A stretch of 64,000 nt of DNA from Palsa-504 sp963753195 (GTDB taxonomy: Bacteria; Actinomycetota; Actinomycetes; Streptosporangiales; Streptosporangiaceae), in NCBI GenBank assembly GCA_963753195.1, contig CAVWBH010000003.1, forward strand, positions 124,001 through 188,000. The letters run 5' to 3'. Of the stretch, positions 15,951 through 24,281 are shown piece by piece (within the stretch, counting starts at the first letter, position 1; each line of letters begins with the position of its first letter). The translations under genes were made by a program, and so were the position numbers. The notes beneath the pieces are model-generated. The model was not told the DNA's origin. It worked only from the letters and a program-made list of their open reading frames with translations, and ran no database searches.

Positions 15951-18233
15951 TCAGTGCCACCATGACCGGTGGCGCAGCGCGGACAGCTCCAGCGCCGGCC
16001 CGATCACGTCGGCCAGGTGATGGCGCAGGCCGCACAGGTGCTCGCCGAGCCATATCGCGCGGGCCGGGATCGGGGCGCCGGCCGGGTCAGCCAGGCCGGG
16101 TACGGAGGGCAGGGCCGCTTCGAGGGTGCCGCGATCGGCGGCCGCCTCCCCGGCCAGGCTGAGCGCCAGCGTGTCATACCAGGCCAAGAGGCCGGCGGTC
16201 CACCTCACCAGGACGTCGTCGGCAGCCTCGAACCCGGCCGGGGCGGGCGGGGTGCGGGCGAGCGCGTGAGCGGTGAGCCTCAGCCGCATGGCCGCGCCGA
16301 CCAGCCGCCACAGATGCTCCTGCGGGATCTGCTTGGTGCCCTTCTCGGCCAGCAGGGCGCGAAGGGCGCCGTCGAGGCGCAGGCTGGCGGACTCGGTCTG
16401 CAGGCCGCTGGCCGGGCGCACGGCTGAGCGGCCCAGGGTCCAGTTCATCGACTCGGACAGGTAGGAGCCGCCCTGGCGGAACGCGTCGGCCAAGTCGTCC
16501 GCAACCACCCCGACGACGCCACGGGGCCATAGCAGGGCGCCGATGACCACGCTGACCAGGCAGCCCAGCGCCACGTCCTCGACCCTGACCACGCCGACCC
16601 GCCAGCCCACCAGGACCAGGAGGTTGAACAGCACCGCGACCAGAAGGGTGAACGCCGCCTGCCCGGCCTCGAACCAGCCCCGGCCCGAGCAGTAGGCGGC
16701 CGCGCACACCGACACGGGAAGCATCGCCCACAGCAGCGCGGTGTCGGATCCGATCGCGAGAACCAGGACCGAGCCGATCACGAACCCGGCCGCCGTCCCG
16801 GCCAGGGCCCGCAGAGCCGTCGCGCCGGTGGACGCGGCGCTGGTGCGCAGCACGGACAGTGTCCCCAGCGCCACCCAGAAGCCGTGCTGCACGCCGGTGA
16901 GATCGGCGGCGGCCACCGCGGCGGCCAGGGCCAGCGCCCCGCGCAGGCTGTTGACCACCCAGACCGACCGCAGGCTGGCGTGGCGCGCAGCCACCGCACC
17001 CATGCGGCGCAGGTGCGCCGCGGGCCCGGCTTCGACGGCGGTGCCGACCGAGCGGTACCACCTGAGCCGGTCCTGCGCGATCACCTCGGTGTCCACTTGC
17101 CGGCTCGCGACGAGCGCGTCGGTGGCGGCCGACTGGGTGACCACGGCCAACTGGCGCGCGTGGAAGGTCAGCAGCGCGACCGAGGCCTGGTCCCGGCTGG
17201 TGATCACCTGGTTCCAGGCCCGCTCCCGGGCCGCTGCGACCAGTCGCTTGACGTACTCGATATCCGGCACGGCTCCGCGTCCGGACAGCAGCGCCGCCAC
17301 GGCGCGCAGCAGCCCGCCCGACTCCTGCACCAGGAGCCGGACCTCGTCCGGTCCGCTGGCTATCCCGGGCACGACGCCCAGCAGGTCGTCGACCAGGCTG
17401 CTGCACCATTCGAGCGACTCGGCCAGATTGGCGAACGCCTGATCGGCCGTGGCCAGCCCGGCCGGGCGGAAAGGAGCCCGCGCGAACGCCACCCGGAGCT
17501 CGGAATTACGGGCCCGGGACGCGTCGCGAAGGCGGCGGTCCGGGACACCGCCGAGAGCCGCTTCCAGCTCGTCGGCCAGGCTGCTGGCCAGCGCGGCACC
17601 GGCCGGGCGGAGCCGGCCTGAAGCCGGCCGGGGGGACAGCAGCAGGACGGCCGCCGTGCCGGCCGCCGAGGCCAGCCACCAGCCGGCCAGCCGGGCCGGG
17701 ATCGTCGAGGCCGTCCCGGCGGACACGGCCGGCAGCACGAAGGCGAGCAGGCTGCCCATAGCGCCGGACGCCCAGTTCGGCCCGATCGCCCCGGCGAACA
17801 GGACCAGGAACGCGACGGGCAGCGTCACGAGCGTGGCGAGAATGGCGGAGGACGAGACCAGGGTTCCGATCACCACCAGGGCCGTCCCGGCGAGCGCCAG
17901 GCCCAGATGCGCGACCGCCTTGTCCCGCCTCGTGCCGCCGAAGCTGGTCATGACCAAGGTGGCGAACCCGCCGAACGCGGCGAAGGTGGCCATCTGACGG
18001 CTGCCGACGACCTGAAGGGTGACAGCAAACAGGACCGGGACGACCAGGGTCGCCCGCACCGCCCGCAGCCCGGCATCCGTCGACCAGGCCCAGGACCAGG
18101 CCCGGCGGGCCCAGGACAGGAACGAACCGGGACCTGGCCAGCGGCCAGAACCGTAGCGCCGGGACCCGGACGGCCCCGGCGCCTGCTCGCTGCGCGGGCC
18201 GGTCTGCGTGCTCATGGTGGTGGATGCCGCCAT
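15951..18233 (-). CDS. FUSC family membrane protein, paralogue of the 12.6-kb gene
   Basis: 760 residues from ATG 18233; Met7 (MSTQTGP) is an alternative. Same architecture as the plus-strand FUSC protein with many shared blocks, for example the opening helix (LRAVRATLVVPVLFAVTLQV), GTRRDKAVAHLGLALAG and the second membrane block with LTGVQHGFWVALGTLSVLRT. Similarity runs along the full length, so this is an old duplication rather than a recent copy. A role in export of an amphiphilic compound or envelope component is an inference from the family. It lies 87 bp downstream of tRNA-Lys copy 1 on the same strand and could be read through from the island promoter upstream of that tRNA. Confidence 0.85.
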   Translation of the reverse strand: MAASTTMSTQTGPRSEQAPGPSGSRRYGSGRWPGPGSFLSWARRAWSWAWSTDAGLRAVRATLVVPVLFAVTLQVVGSRQMATFAAFGGFATLVMTSFGGTRRDKAVAHLGLALAGTALVVIGTLVSSSAILATLVTLPVAFLVLFAGAIGPNWASGAMGSLLAFVLPAVSAGTASTIPARLAGWWLASAAGTAAVLLLSPRPASGRLRPAGAALASSLADELEAALGGVPDRRLRDASRARNSELRVAFARAPFRPAGLATADQAFANLAESLEWCSSLVDDLLGVVPGIASGPDEVRLLVQESGGLLRAVAALLSGRGAVPDIEYVKRLVAAARERAWNQVITSRDQASVALLTFHARQLAVVTQSAATDALVASRQVDTEVIAQDRLRWYRSVGTAVEAGPAAHLRRMGAVAARHASLRSVWVVNSLRGALALAAAVAAADLTGVQHGFWVALGTLSVLRTSAASTGATALRALAGTAAGFVIGSVLVLAIGSDTALLWAMLPVSVCAAAYCSGRGWFEAGQAAFTLLVAVLFNLLVLVGWRVGVVRVEDVALGCLVSVVIGALLWPRGVVGVVADDLADAFRQGGSYLSESMNWTLGRSAVRPASGLQTESASLRLDGALRALLAEKGTKQIPQEHLWRLVGAAMRLRLTAHALARTPPAPAGFEAADDVLVRWTAGLLAWYDTLALSLAGEAAADRGTLEAALPSVPGLADPAGAPIPARAIWLGEHLCGLRHHLADVIGPALELSALRHRSWWH

Positions 18234-18320
18234 CTGGATCGTCGCTCTCTGCGTCCGGCCGGAACGTCCCGGCCGCCGGGCGTGGCACCCGACTCAGTGC
18301 CCCCCTGGTGGACAACTCAG

Positions 18321-18394
18321 TGCGCCCCGGGTGGAGTCGAACCGCTCGACCTCCGGATTAAGAGTCCGGTGCTCTGCCGCTGAGCTAGGGGCGC
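18321..18394 (-). tRNA. tRNA-Lys(CUU), copy 1, with abnormal T-arm
   Basis: 74 nt, no encoded CCA. The acceptor stem GCGCCCC/GGGGCGC, D-arm GCTC/GAGC, anticodon stem CCGGA/TCCGG and loop CTCTTAA (anticodon CUU) are normal. The T-arm is not: six bases (GAGCGG) face six (CCACCC) around TTCGACT, giving an extra pair, a C-A mismatch at the third pair from the loop and an A-C mismatch further out. It lies 39 nt downstream of a -10-like block belonging to an island promoter. It may be a tRNA with an unusual use rather than a standard elongator; a decaying pseudogene is the alternative. Confidence 0.8.
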
Positions 18395-18432
18395 GTGCCA
18401 TGGTTCCCTTCTCGGCTCAGTTGCCTTGCCGT

Positions 18433-18499
18433 TATGGCTCTATCCTCGGCCAGATGGAGGCCGGGGTCCCTAGGAAAACTCCCTAGTTCGCATCCCTAG
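18433..18499 (-). promoter_or_regulatory. Island promoter A, upstream of tRNA-Lys copy 1
   Basis: Read on the minus strand: three CTAGGG half-sites (18494-18499, 18481-18486, 18468-18473) at 13-bp steps. From the last GGGACC there are 20 nt ending in GGCCGAG, then GATAGAGCCATA (18444-18433) as the putative -10 block. The tRNA 5' end is 39 nt further on. Five other copies of this architecture occur in the window. Confidence 0.75.
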
Positions 18500-18530
18500 G
18501 CCCGGTTCAGGGCCAGCGATACGGGCGGCG

Positions 18531-19466
18531 CTAGGGTTCCGGGTCGACCGGGATCGCGGCCGCGGTCACCTCCTGGCCGGAGCCGGCGTGGCCGGGGATC
18601 CGGGCGAGCTCATCGGCGGTCATCACCGGGGGCGCCCAGATCGACAGCATGACGACACCCGCCCCGAGCAGGGCGAGCGACAGGACGGCGCCGAGCACGT
18701 ACCCGGGGCCGGTGCGCAGCTGCTCGCCGAAGAGCTCGATGCCCAGGACGATGCTCATGAGGGGATCCACGATGAGCATGGTGGCCTGCGACGGGGCCAG
18801 CGGGCCGACCGCGTACGCGCCCTGCAGCAGGACCGTGCCCAGCACTCCGGTGGCGATCATGGCGTAGAGCGGCCAGTGGATGAGCAGCCCGAGCACGCCG
18901 CTACGGGCCAGCACGTCCACCGTCTGCTTGACGAACGCGGCGTCCACCGACCACACGACGGCCGTGGCCGCGCCGAAGATGGCGGCGCGCCGGGCCGGCG
19001 AGCCGCGCCGGCTGAGCAGGAGCAGCACGGCCACGATCAGGGCGCGGGAGCCGACGGCCACGATCCACTGCCCGGCGTCCGGGACATGGGTGCCCTCGGT
19101 GGGGGAGGCGGCCACGAGGAAGGCGGCCAGTCCCACGCAGATCATCAGGGCGGCGGACCAGGTCCGCGCGGCGATGTCGTCGTGCAGCAGGAAAGCCCGG
19201 AAGCCCAGCGTGAAGATCAGCTCAAGCACCAGGATGGGCTGGACCACCGAGAGCGGGCCGAAGTACAGCGCGAGGGCCTGGAACCCGAACGTGCCCACCA
19301 GGAAGAGGCCGCCGAGCAGCCACATCGGCTGGCGCACCAGGTCGATCGCGGTCCGCCAGGCCGACTTCTTCTCGGCCATGCGGCCGGTGACGGCGAGCCG
19401 CTGCAGCACCGCGCTGCACGCGTTGGACAGCGCGGATAGGACAGCGAAGAGGATGGCCGCGGTCAT
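18531..19466 (-). CDS. DMT (EamA/NIPA-like) family transporter
   Basis: 311 residues with about nine or ten hydrophobic helices: the N-terminus reads MTAAILFAVLSALSNACSAV, and the central FGPLSVVQPILVLELIFTLG segment is typical of the drug/metabolite transporter superfamily. The substrate is unknown. Its start is only 10 bp after the stop of the esterase gene, so both belong to the operon driven by island promoter B. In that context it might move a lipid, amino acid or cleavage product, which is inference only. Confidence 0.82.
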   Translation of the reverse strand: MTAAILFAVLSALSNACSAVLQRLAVTGRMAEKKSAWRTAIDLVRQPMWLLGGLFLVGTFGFQALALYFGPLSVVQPILVLELIFTLGFRAFLLHDDIAARTWSAALMICVGLAAFLVAASPTEGTHVPDAGQWIVAVGSRALIVAVLLLLSRRGSPARRAAIFGAATAVVWSVDAAFVKQTVDVLARSGVLGLLIHWPLYAMIATGVLGTVLLQGAYAVGPLAPSQATMLIVDPLMSIVLGIELFGEQLRTGPGYVLGAVLSLALLGAGVVMLSIWAPPVMTADELARIPGHAGSGQEVTAAAIPVDPEP

Positions 19467-19476
19467 CGCGGGCCCG

Positions 19477-20907
19477 CTAGCCCTTCCCGGAACTGCACTG
19501 CGCGGGCACGGACTGGGGCTGCGGCGTGAGCTTCAGCTTCCAGGACAGCCAGGGCAGCGAATCGGAGTAGGCCTGCTGCCAGAAGGCGAAGTCGTGGCCG
19601 CCGGGCGGCGTGGCGATGCAGGTGTCGATCCCGGCGCTGGCCGCCAGCGGCTGCAGCTGGTGGGCGGCCTGCAGCGCGGCGGTGTCCTGCTGCCCGGCCT
19701 CGAACCAGCCGGACAGGCCGGAGTAACGCTGCCCGGTCAGCAGCGACGGCGGATTGTGCGCGTTGTAATCGGCCTGCGAGCCGCCGAACAGGGTCTGGAT
19801 GGTCTGCTGCTCGTTGTCGTTCTGGTAGGTGGGCGACGCGTCACCGGAGTAGTTGCCGAAGGCCACGTACACCTTCGGGTTGTTCAGGGCCAAGGTGGTC
19901 GCGCACAGGCCGCCCTCGGACAGCCCGGCGATGGCGACCGACCCGGTCGCGGTGCTGGCGTTGAAGCTCTTCTGCATGTACTGCGGCACGGTCTTGGTCA
20001 GGTACGTCTCGACGTCGCCGAACATCGCGCTGTTGACGCACTCGGAGTCCGCGCCGAACGACCCATTGATATCCGGCATGACCAGGATGGGTGCCACCCC
20101 GTGGTGCTGCTCGGCGAAGGCCAGCGAGGTCGCGTCGGCGAAGCTCGACTTGGTCCAGTTATCGGGATCACCGGGCGTGCCGTGCAGCAGCTCGATGACC
20201 GGCAGCTTGGGCTGATCGCGCCCGAACCAGGCGGGCGGCACCCATACGTACGCCTGGCGCGGGGCGAACTTCAGGCCCGTCCCGGGGATGGTCACGGCGA
20301 GCGTCGCGCCGTGGTCGGGCAGATGGTTGCTCTTGGCCGCCTCGCGCCGCATGGCGGTGAGCTGCTGATCATCCAGGAAGTTGTTGGCGCTCTTGCCCAG
20401 CAAGCGGTCGAAGGTGGGGTAGTAGTCGAACGTCTGGTTGACGGCGCTGCCCGCGGACACCACGGCGAGGATGACGGCGACCAGGCCGGAGATGCGGCGG
20501 GGCCAGTGGGCCCGCCGCCACCCGGCGACCACCAGCCCCGCCATCAGGCACGCCACGCCCAGCCACACGTACAGGGACCTGGGCGCCCCGGGCGGGACGG
20601 CCTGCGTGATGGCCAGCCCGCCGAACAGCACCACGGCGAAACCGATGCCGATCGGGATGCCGATGAGGAATTCGTGCAGCACGTCCCGGCGGAGCACGAC
20701 CGCTATGACGCAGGCCGCGACCGTGACCCAGAACAAGGCCCTAGGGAACCAGCCGTCGATGATCGAGATGCTGCCGACATTCACCGTTTCGGCCACGATC
20801 ACGGCGACCACGGCCACCACGGCCACCACGCACAGGGCCAGGACCCACCCCCGGGGCCGGAACGGCTGAGCGGTCCGCGGGCTCGCGGTATCGGTCTCGG
20901 TGCTCAT
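19477..20907 (-). CDS. Membrane-anchored alpha/beta-hydrolase esterase
   Basis: 476 residues from ATG 20907, with GGAGAG upstream. Four to five transmembrane segments occupy about residues 18-150. The rest is an extracytoplasmic esterase-D/antigen-85-type hydrolase with IELLHGTPGDPDNW, the nucleophile elbow GLSEGG and a C-terminal GGHDFAFW histidine. In rhizobia and agrobacteria, serine hydrolases paired with lysyl-phosphatidylglycerol synthases (AtvA/AcvB) remove the aminoacyl group. The shared promoter with the lysS–mprF operon makes a similar lysyl-lipid hydrolase role plausible, but unproven. Confidence 0.8.
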   Translation of the reverse strand: MSTETDTASPRTAQPFRPRGWVLALCVVAVVAVVAVIVAETVNVGSISIIDGWFPRALFWVTVAACVIAVVLRRDVLHEFLIGIPIGIGFAVVLFGGLAITQAVPPGAPRSLYVWLGVACLMAGLVVAGWRRAHWPRRISGLVAVILAVVSAGSAVNQTFDYYPTFDRLLGKSANNFLDDQQLTAMRREAAKSNHLPDHGATLAVTIPGTGLKFAPRQAYVWVPPAWFGRDQPKLPVIELLHGTPGDPDNWTKSSFADATSLAFAEQHHGVAPILVMPDINGSFGADSECVNSAMFGDVETYLTKTVPQYMQKSFNASTATGSVAIAGLSEGGLCATTLALNNPKVYVAFGNYSGDASPTYQNDNEQQTIQTLFGGSQADYNAHNPPSLLTGQRYSGLSGWFEAGQQDTAALQAAHQLQPLAASAGIDTCIATPPGGHDFAFWQQAYSDSLPWLSWKLKLTPQPQSVPAQCSSGKG

Positions 20908-20958
20908 GGCGAGAGCTCTCCTTCTTACTGCGCGGCTTCTTACTGCGCGGCACGGCGT

Positions 20959-21025
20959 GATAGATCCACTGTCGGCCGTCCCGGGCCCGCAGTCCCTAGG
21001 CAAACTCCCTAGTTCGCCTCCCCAG
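20959..21025 (-). promoter_or_regulatory. Island promoter B, upstream of the esterase operon
   Basis: On the minus strand: CTGGGG at 21020-21025, CTAGGG at 21007-21012 and CTAGGG at 20994-20999 (13-bp steps). GGGACT is then followed by exactly 20 nt and AGTGGATCTATC (20970-20959). The esterase ATG is 51 nt further downstream. The leader carries a duplicated TTACTGCGCGGC. Confidence 0.8.
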
Positions 21026-21034
21026 GACGGTTTC

Positions 21035-23665
21035 CTAGCCCGTTTCGGCCGCACCCGGCCCTGACGGGGAGCGCAGCTCGGCCAGGGCGCGGGCGACGGT
21101 GGCCGGCAGCGGCTGGTGCCGTCCCTGGCTCAGGGCCTCCTGCCGTTGCCCGGGTGTGAGCGCGGCTACGGCAGGCGCGAGAATCCGGTCGAGAATGGCC
21201 TGCTCCACAGGTGGCAGCGGGCCGCCGGTTTGCTCCCGGAGCACCTGGGCCGCGCCGAGATACACCAGGGCCTGCTGCCCGGCGTGCTCCTGGGCCGCGG
21301 CGGCGGCAAACCCCTCGAGCTCGTAGGCCATGTGACGCTTGTTCCCGAAGGCGGCATGCCGGGCCAGCGCCGCGCCGAACAGCCGCCTGGCCTGGCGGGG
21401 GCGGCCGGCGTCTCGCGCGACCTCACCGAGGCTGCTCAGGATGACGCCGACGCCGTCGGGTTCGTCGGAGGCGTGGAATAGCTTCAGGGCCCGCCAGAGC
21501 AGGGCGCTGGCCCGCGTGTACTCGCCTTGCAGGCGGGCGTTCTGGCCGAGCATGTTATAGGCGTGAGCTTGCCAGGCCAGGTCGCCGACCTGCGCGGCTT
21601 CGGCCAGTTCGCGCTCGAAATGAGGCTCGGCCGCGGCGTAGTCGCCCGCGCCGAGCGCTACTTCGCCCAGGAAGCGGTGCGCCCGGGCCAGGCCCTGGTG
21701 GTCCCCCAGCGGCTGGCACAGCTCGAGGGCCCGCCGGGCCAGCCGCACCGTCCTGGCGTAATCACCCTGGAAGCAGGCCAGCGTGCAGGCCTCCACCACG
21801 GCGGCGGCCAGGATCGCGGCGGGACTCGGGCACTGCTGCGCGTCGTCCGCGGCCAGCAGCCGGTCGAGCTGCAGAACGCCCTCGGCGAGCGGCCCGCGCC
21901 GCTGCCAGAGCAGGCTGAGCGCGGCGGCCAGGCTCAGCCCCTCGCCCAGGCACGCGCGGTCCTGGCCGGCCTGGTGCCAGGCGAATTCCAGCGCGGCCCG
22001 CATGTTCGGGTAGGCCGCCTCCAGCCGGTCGAGGAACTCGGCCTGCCTGGGCCCGTCCAGCTCGGGCCGGGCGGCGCGCGCCACAGTCAGGTAGTGCGCC
22101 AGGTGCCGGCGCTCGGCGCTGGCTTGACCCCCGGTCTCGGCCAGCCGGGCCAGGGCGTACTCCCGCACGGTCTGGAGCATGCGGAATCCCGGCGTTTCGC
22201 CTGCTATCACCTCCAGCAGGCTCTGGTCGGCCAGGTCGGCCAGGTGCTCGAGGGTCAGGGCCGGATCGGGTTCCGCGCTGACCGCAGCCGCGGCCTCGGC
22301 GTCGAATGGCCCGGCGAATACGCCGAGGCAGGCGAACAGGCTCCGCGTCCCGGGGGGCAGCAGCGCATGGCTCCAGTCGAGCGCGGCCCGCAGCGTCTGC
22401 TGCCGGCGCGGCAGGTCGCGCGGGCCGCCGGTGAGCAAGGCCAGGCGCGATTGCAACAGCGGCAGCAGCGCTCGCGGCGGATACAGCCGGATCCTGGCCG
22501 CCGCGAGCTCGATGGCCAGCGGCAGCCCGTCCAGCTCGGCGCAGATCTCGCCGACGGCGGCCAGCTCGTCCGCGTCCGGGGCGAAGTCCGGGCGCACGGC
22601 CCGGGCCCGCGCGATGAACAGCTGGACCGCCTCGCTGTCGGTCGCGGTATCCCCGGGCCCGGGCAGGTGAAGGGGAGGCACGCGGATGGTCTGCTCCCCG
22701 TACAGCCGCAGCGGGATCCGGGTCGTGGCCAGCAGCCGGAGCCCGGGGGCGACGGACAGCATCCGGGCCAGCAGCGGTGTCTCGTCGAGCAGGTGCTCGA
22801 GGTTGTCCACGACGAGCAGCAGCTCTCGGTCGCGCAGCGCCTCGGCCAGATAGGCCTCGGCGGCCTGCGCCGACGCCGGGGTCAGGCCCAGGGCCCGGGC
22901 TACCACCGCCGCCAGGAGCGTTGGGTCATCGACGGGGCTCAAGTCGATGAAGGCCACACCGTCGGCGAAATCACCGGCCAGATCGCGGGCCGCCTGCAGC
23001 GCCAGCCTGGTCTTCCCGGTTCCCCCGACACCGGTGAGCGTGACGAGCCGGGCGGCCGCCACGGCCGCCGCCACCTCGGCGCGCTCTCGCTCCCGGCCGA
23101 TCAGCGGGGTGGCCGGGGCAGGAAGCGGCGCCGCCGCCAGCCGGGGCCGCGCCAGGGGGTCCTCCAGGAGCGAGGGCCGTACGCTCCCGGCTGGCTCATA
23201 GGGGGCCGACTCATAGGGGGCCGACTCATAGGGGGCGGAGACGGACCGCGTGCGCGGCCCGGGCCCGGGCGGCGCACCGTGGGCCAGGCCGGCGTCAGAG
23301 CCGGCGGGTCGGCCGGCGGGCAGGCGGGCGTCGTGGCCGGCGGGCAGGCGGGCGTCGTGGCCGGCAGGCAGGTCGGCCAGCGGTGGCGCGGACCAGGAAG
23401 CGGCCGGGACGGCGCGGCGCGGCACCTCCATCAAGTCGAGCAGCTCGTACACGTCCGCCCGGCTGACCAGCGCCCCCCAGCCGGCCAGCGTGACGGCAAT
23501 GCCGATGACGTCCGGCGTGGTCAGCACTGCGTGGTCGCGGCCGTTGAGCTTGTGGCTGAGCACGTCGGGGTGCAGCCCTACCGACCTGGCGAGCTGCTGC
23601 TGAGTACGCCCGACGGCGCGGCGGCGCTCCCGTACCTTCTCCCTGAACTCGCGCAGATCCGCCAT
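21035..23665 (-). CDS. XRE-HTH / NB-ARC ATPase / TPR transcriptional regulator
   Basis: 876 residues. An N-terminal XRE-type HTH covers about residues 1-75 (GRTQQQLARSVGLHPDVLSH). A low-complexity linker follows, with repeated AGHDARLP and SAPYE units made by tandem DNA repeats. The ATPase domain has Walker A GVGGTGKTRLALQ and Walker B LLLVVDNLEHLL, and a long TPR-like helical C-terminus closes the protein. This is the SARP-like signalling-ATPase layout but with XRE rather than a BTAD/SARP domain. It reads leftward toward the esterase operon. An array of phased GCCGCA repeats lies in its divergent promoter region. Its signal is unknown. Confidence 0.85.
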   Translation of the reverse strand: MADLREFREKVRERRRAVGRTQQQLARSVGLHPDVLSHKLNGRDHAVLTTPDVIGIAVTLAGWGALVSRADVYELLDLMEVPRRAVPAASWSAPPLADLPAGHDARLPAGHDARLPAGRPAGSDAGLAHGAPPGPGPRTRSVSAPYESAPYESAPYEPAGSVRPSLLEDPLARPRLAAAPLPAPATPLIGRERERAEVAAAVAAARLVTLTGVGGTGKTRLALQAARDLAGDFADGVAFIDLSPVDDPTLLAAVVARALGLTPASAQAAEAYLAEALRDRELLLVVDNLEHLLDETPLLARMLSVAPGLRLLATTRIPLRLYGEQTIRVPPLHLPGPGDTATDSEAVQLFIARARAVRPDFAPDADELAAVGEICAELDGLPLAIELAAARIRLYPPRALLPLLQSRLALLTGGPRDLPRRQQTLRAALDWSHALLPPGTRSLFACLGVFAGPFDAEAAAAVSAEPDPALTLEHLADLADQSLLEVIAGETPGFRMLQTVREYALARLAETGGQASAERRHLAHYLTVARAARPELDGPRQAEFLDRLEAAYPNMRAALEFAWHQAGQDRACLGEGLSLAAALSLLWQRRGPLAEGVLQLDRLLAADDAQQCPSPAAILAAAVVEACTLACFQGDYARTVRLARRALELCQPLGDHQGLARAHRFLGEVALGAGDYAAAEPHFERELAEAAQVGDLAWQAHAYNMLGQNARLQGEYTRASALLWRALKLFHASDEPDGVGVILSSLGEVARDAGRPRQARRLFGAALARHAAFGNKRHMAYELEGFAAAAAQEHAGQQALVYLGAAQVLREQTGGPLPPVEQAILDRILAPAVAALTPGQRQEALSQGRHQPLPATVARALAELRSPSGPGAAETG

Positions 23666-23709
23666 CCGCGTATCCAGCCCCGCCTGGTGTCACGGCAGTA
23701 ATCGCGCCG

Positions 23710-23771
23710 ACCGCATTACCGCCGCAGCCAATGCCGCACCATCGCCGCAACATTGCCGCACCAGGGCCGCA
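23710..23771. promoter_or_regulatory. Helically phased GCCGCA repeat array in divergent promoter
   Basis: GCCGCA occurs at 23721, 23733, 23744, 23755 and 23766, with an ACCGCA at 23710, giving steps of 11, 12, 11, 11 and 11 bp. One helical turn per step puts all copies on the same DNA face. The array lies between the divergent XRE/NB-ARC regulator and SRPBCC genes and is a good candidate operator for one of the island regulators. Confidence 0.5.
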
Positions 23772-23860
23772 ATAAGAGCCTGGCCCCCTCCCTTTGCACC
23801 AGTTTAAATGGCATTGCCCCGGCGGGAAAGGTCCGCCGCACGAACCGGGAAAGCAGCCAG

Positions 23861-24238
23861 ATGGATCTTTACGCCACGGTCCCCAGTCCGGTCGAGGCCG
23901 TTTTCGGCCACCTCGCCGACCCCTCGCGCCTGGGCGACTGGCTGCCCGATGTCTCGGCCGCAGACCCAGAACTGTCCGGTGGCATCGGAGCCGACTTCCC
24001 GCTCACCGTTCACGTCGACGGGACCGAGGTCGCGGCCAGCGGCGAGGAAACCGCCTTCGAACCGCCCTGGCTGGTCGGCTACCGGCTGTTCATCGGATCA
24101 CGCGTGCACGGGATACGCGTCACCTGCACCGCAGACGCCCGCGGGACGCGGATCCACATCCACCAGCCCGACGACGGCACCGCGCTCTTGGTCGACCTGG
24201 CCCGGCTCACCCGCGCTCTGGGCGCGGCGGCCGGATAG
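23861..24238 (+). CDS. SRPBCC (START-like) domain protein
   Basis: 125 residues from ATG 23861; the open frame extends upstream to a TTG but this start gives a normal domain boundary. The pattern VPSPVEAVFGHLADPSRLGD at the N-terminus and a long C-terminal helix (LLVDLARLTRALG) fit the polyketide-cyclase/START-like ligand-binding fold. The ligand is unknown. It is followed 43 bp later by the LAL regulator gene and may form an operon with it, possibly as a ligand-binding partner (inference). Confidence 0.72.
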   Translation: MDLYATVPSPVEAVFGHLADPSRLGDWLPDVSAADPELSGGIGADFPLTVHVDGTEVAASGEETAFEPPWLVGYRLFIGSRVHGIRVTCTADARGTRIHIHQPDDGTALLVDLARLTRALGAAAG

Positions 24239-24281
24239 CCGGGCCGGCGACCAGACTGGCGACCAGCAGACAAGGAAGACC

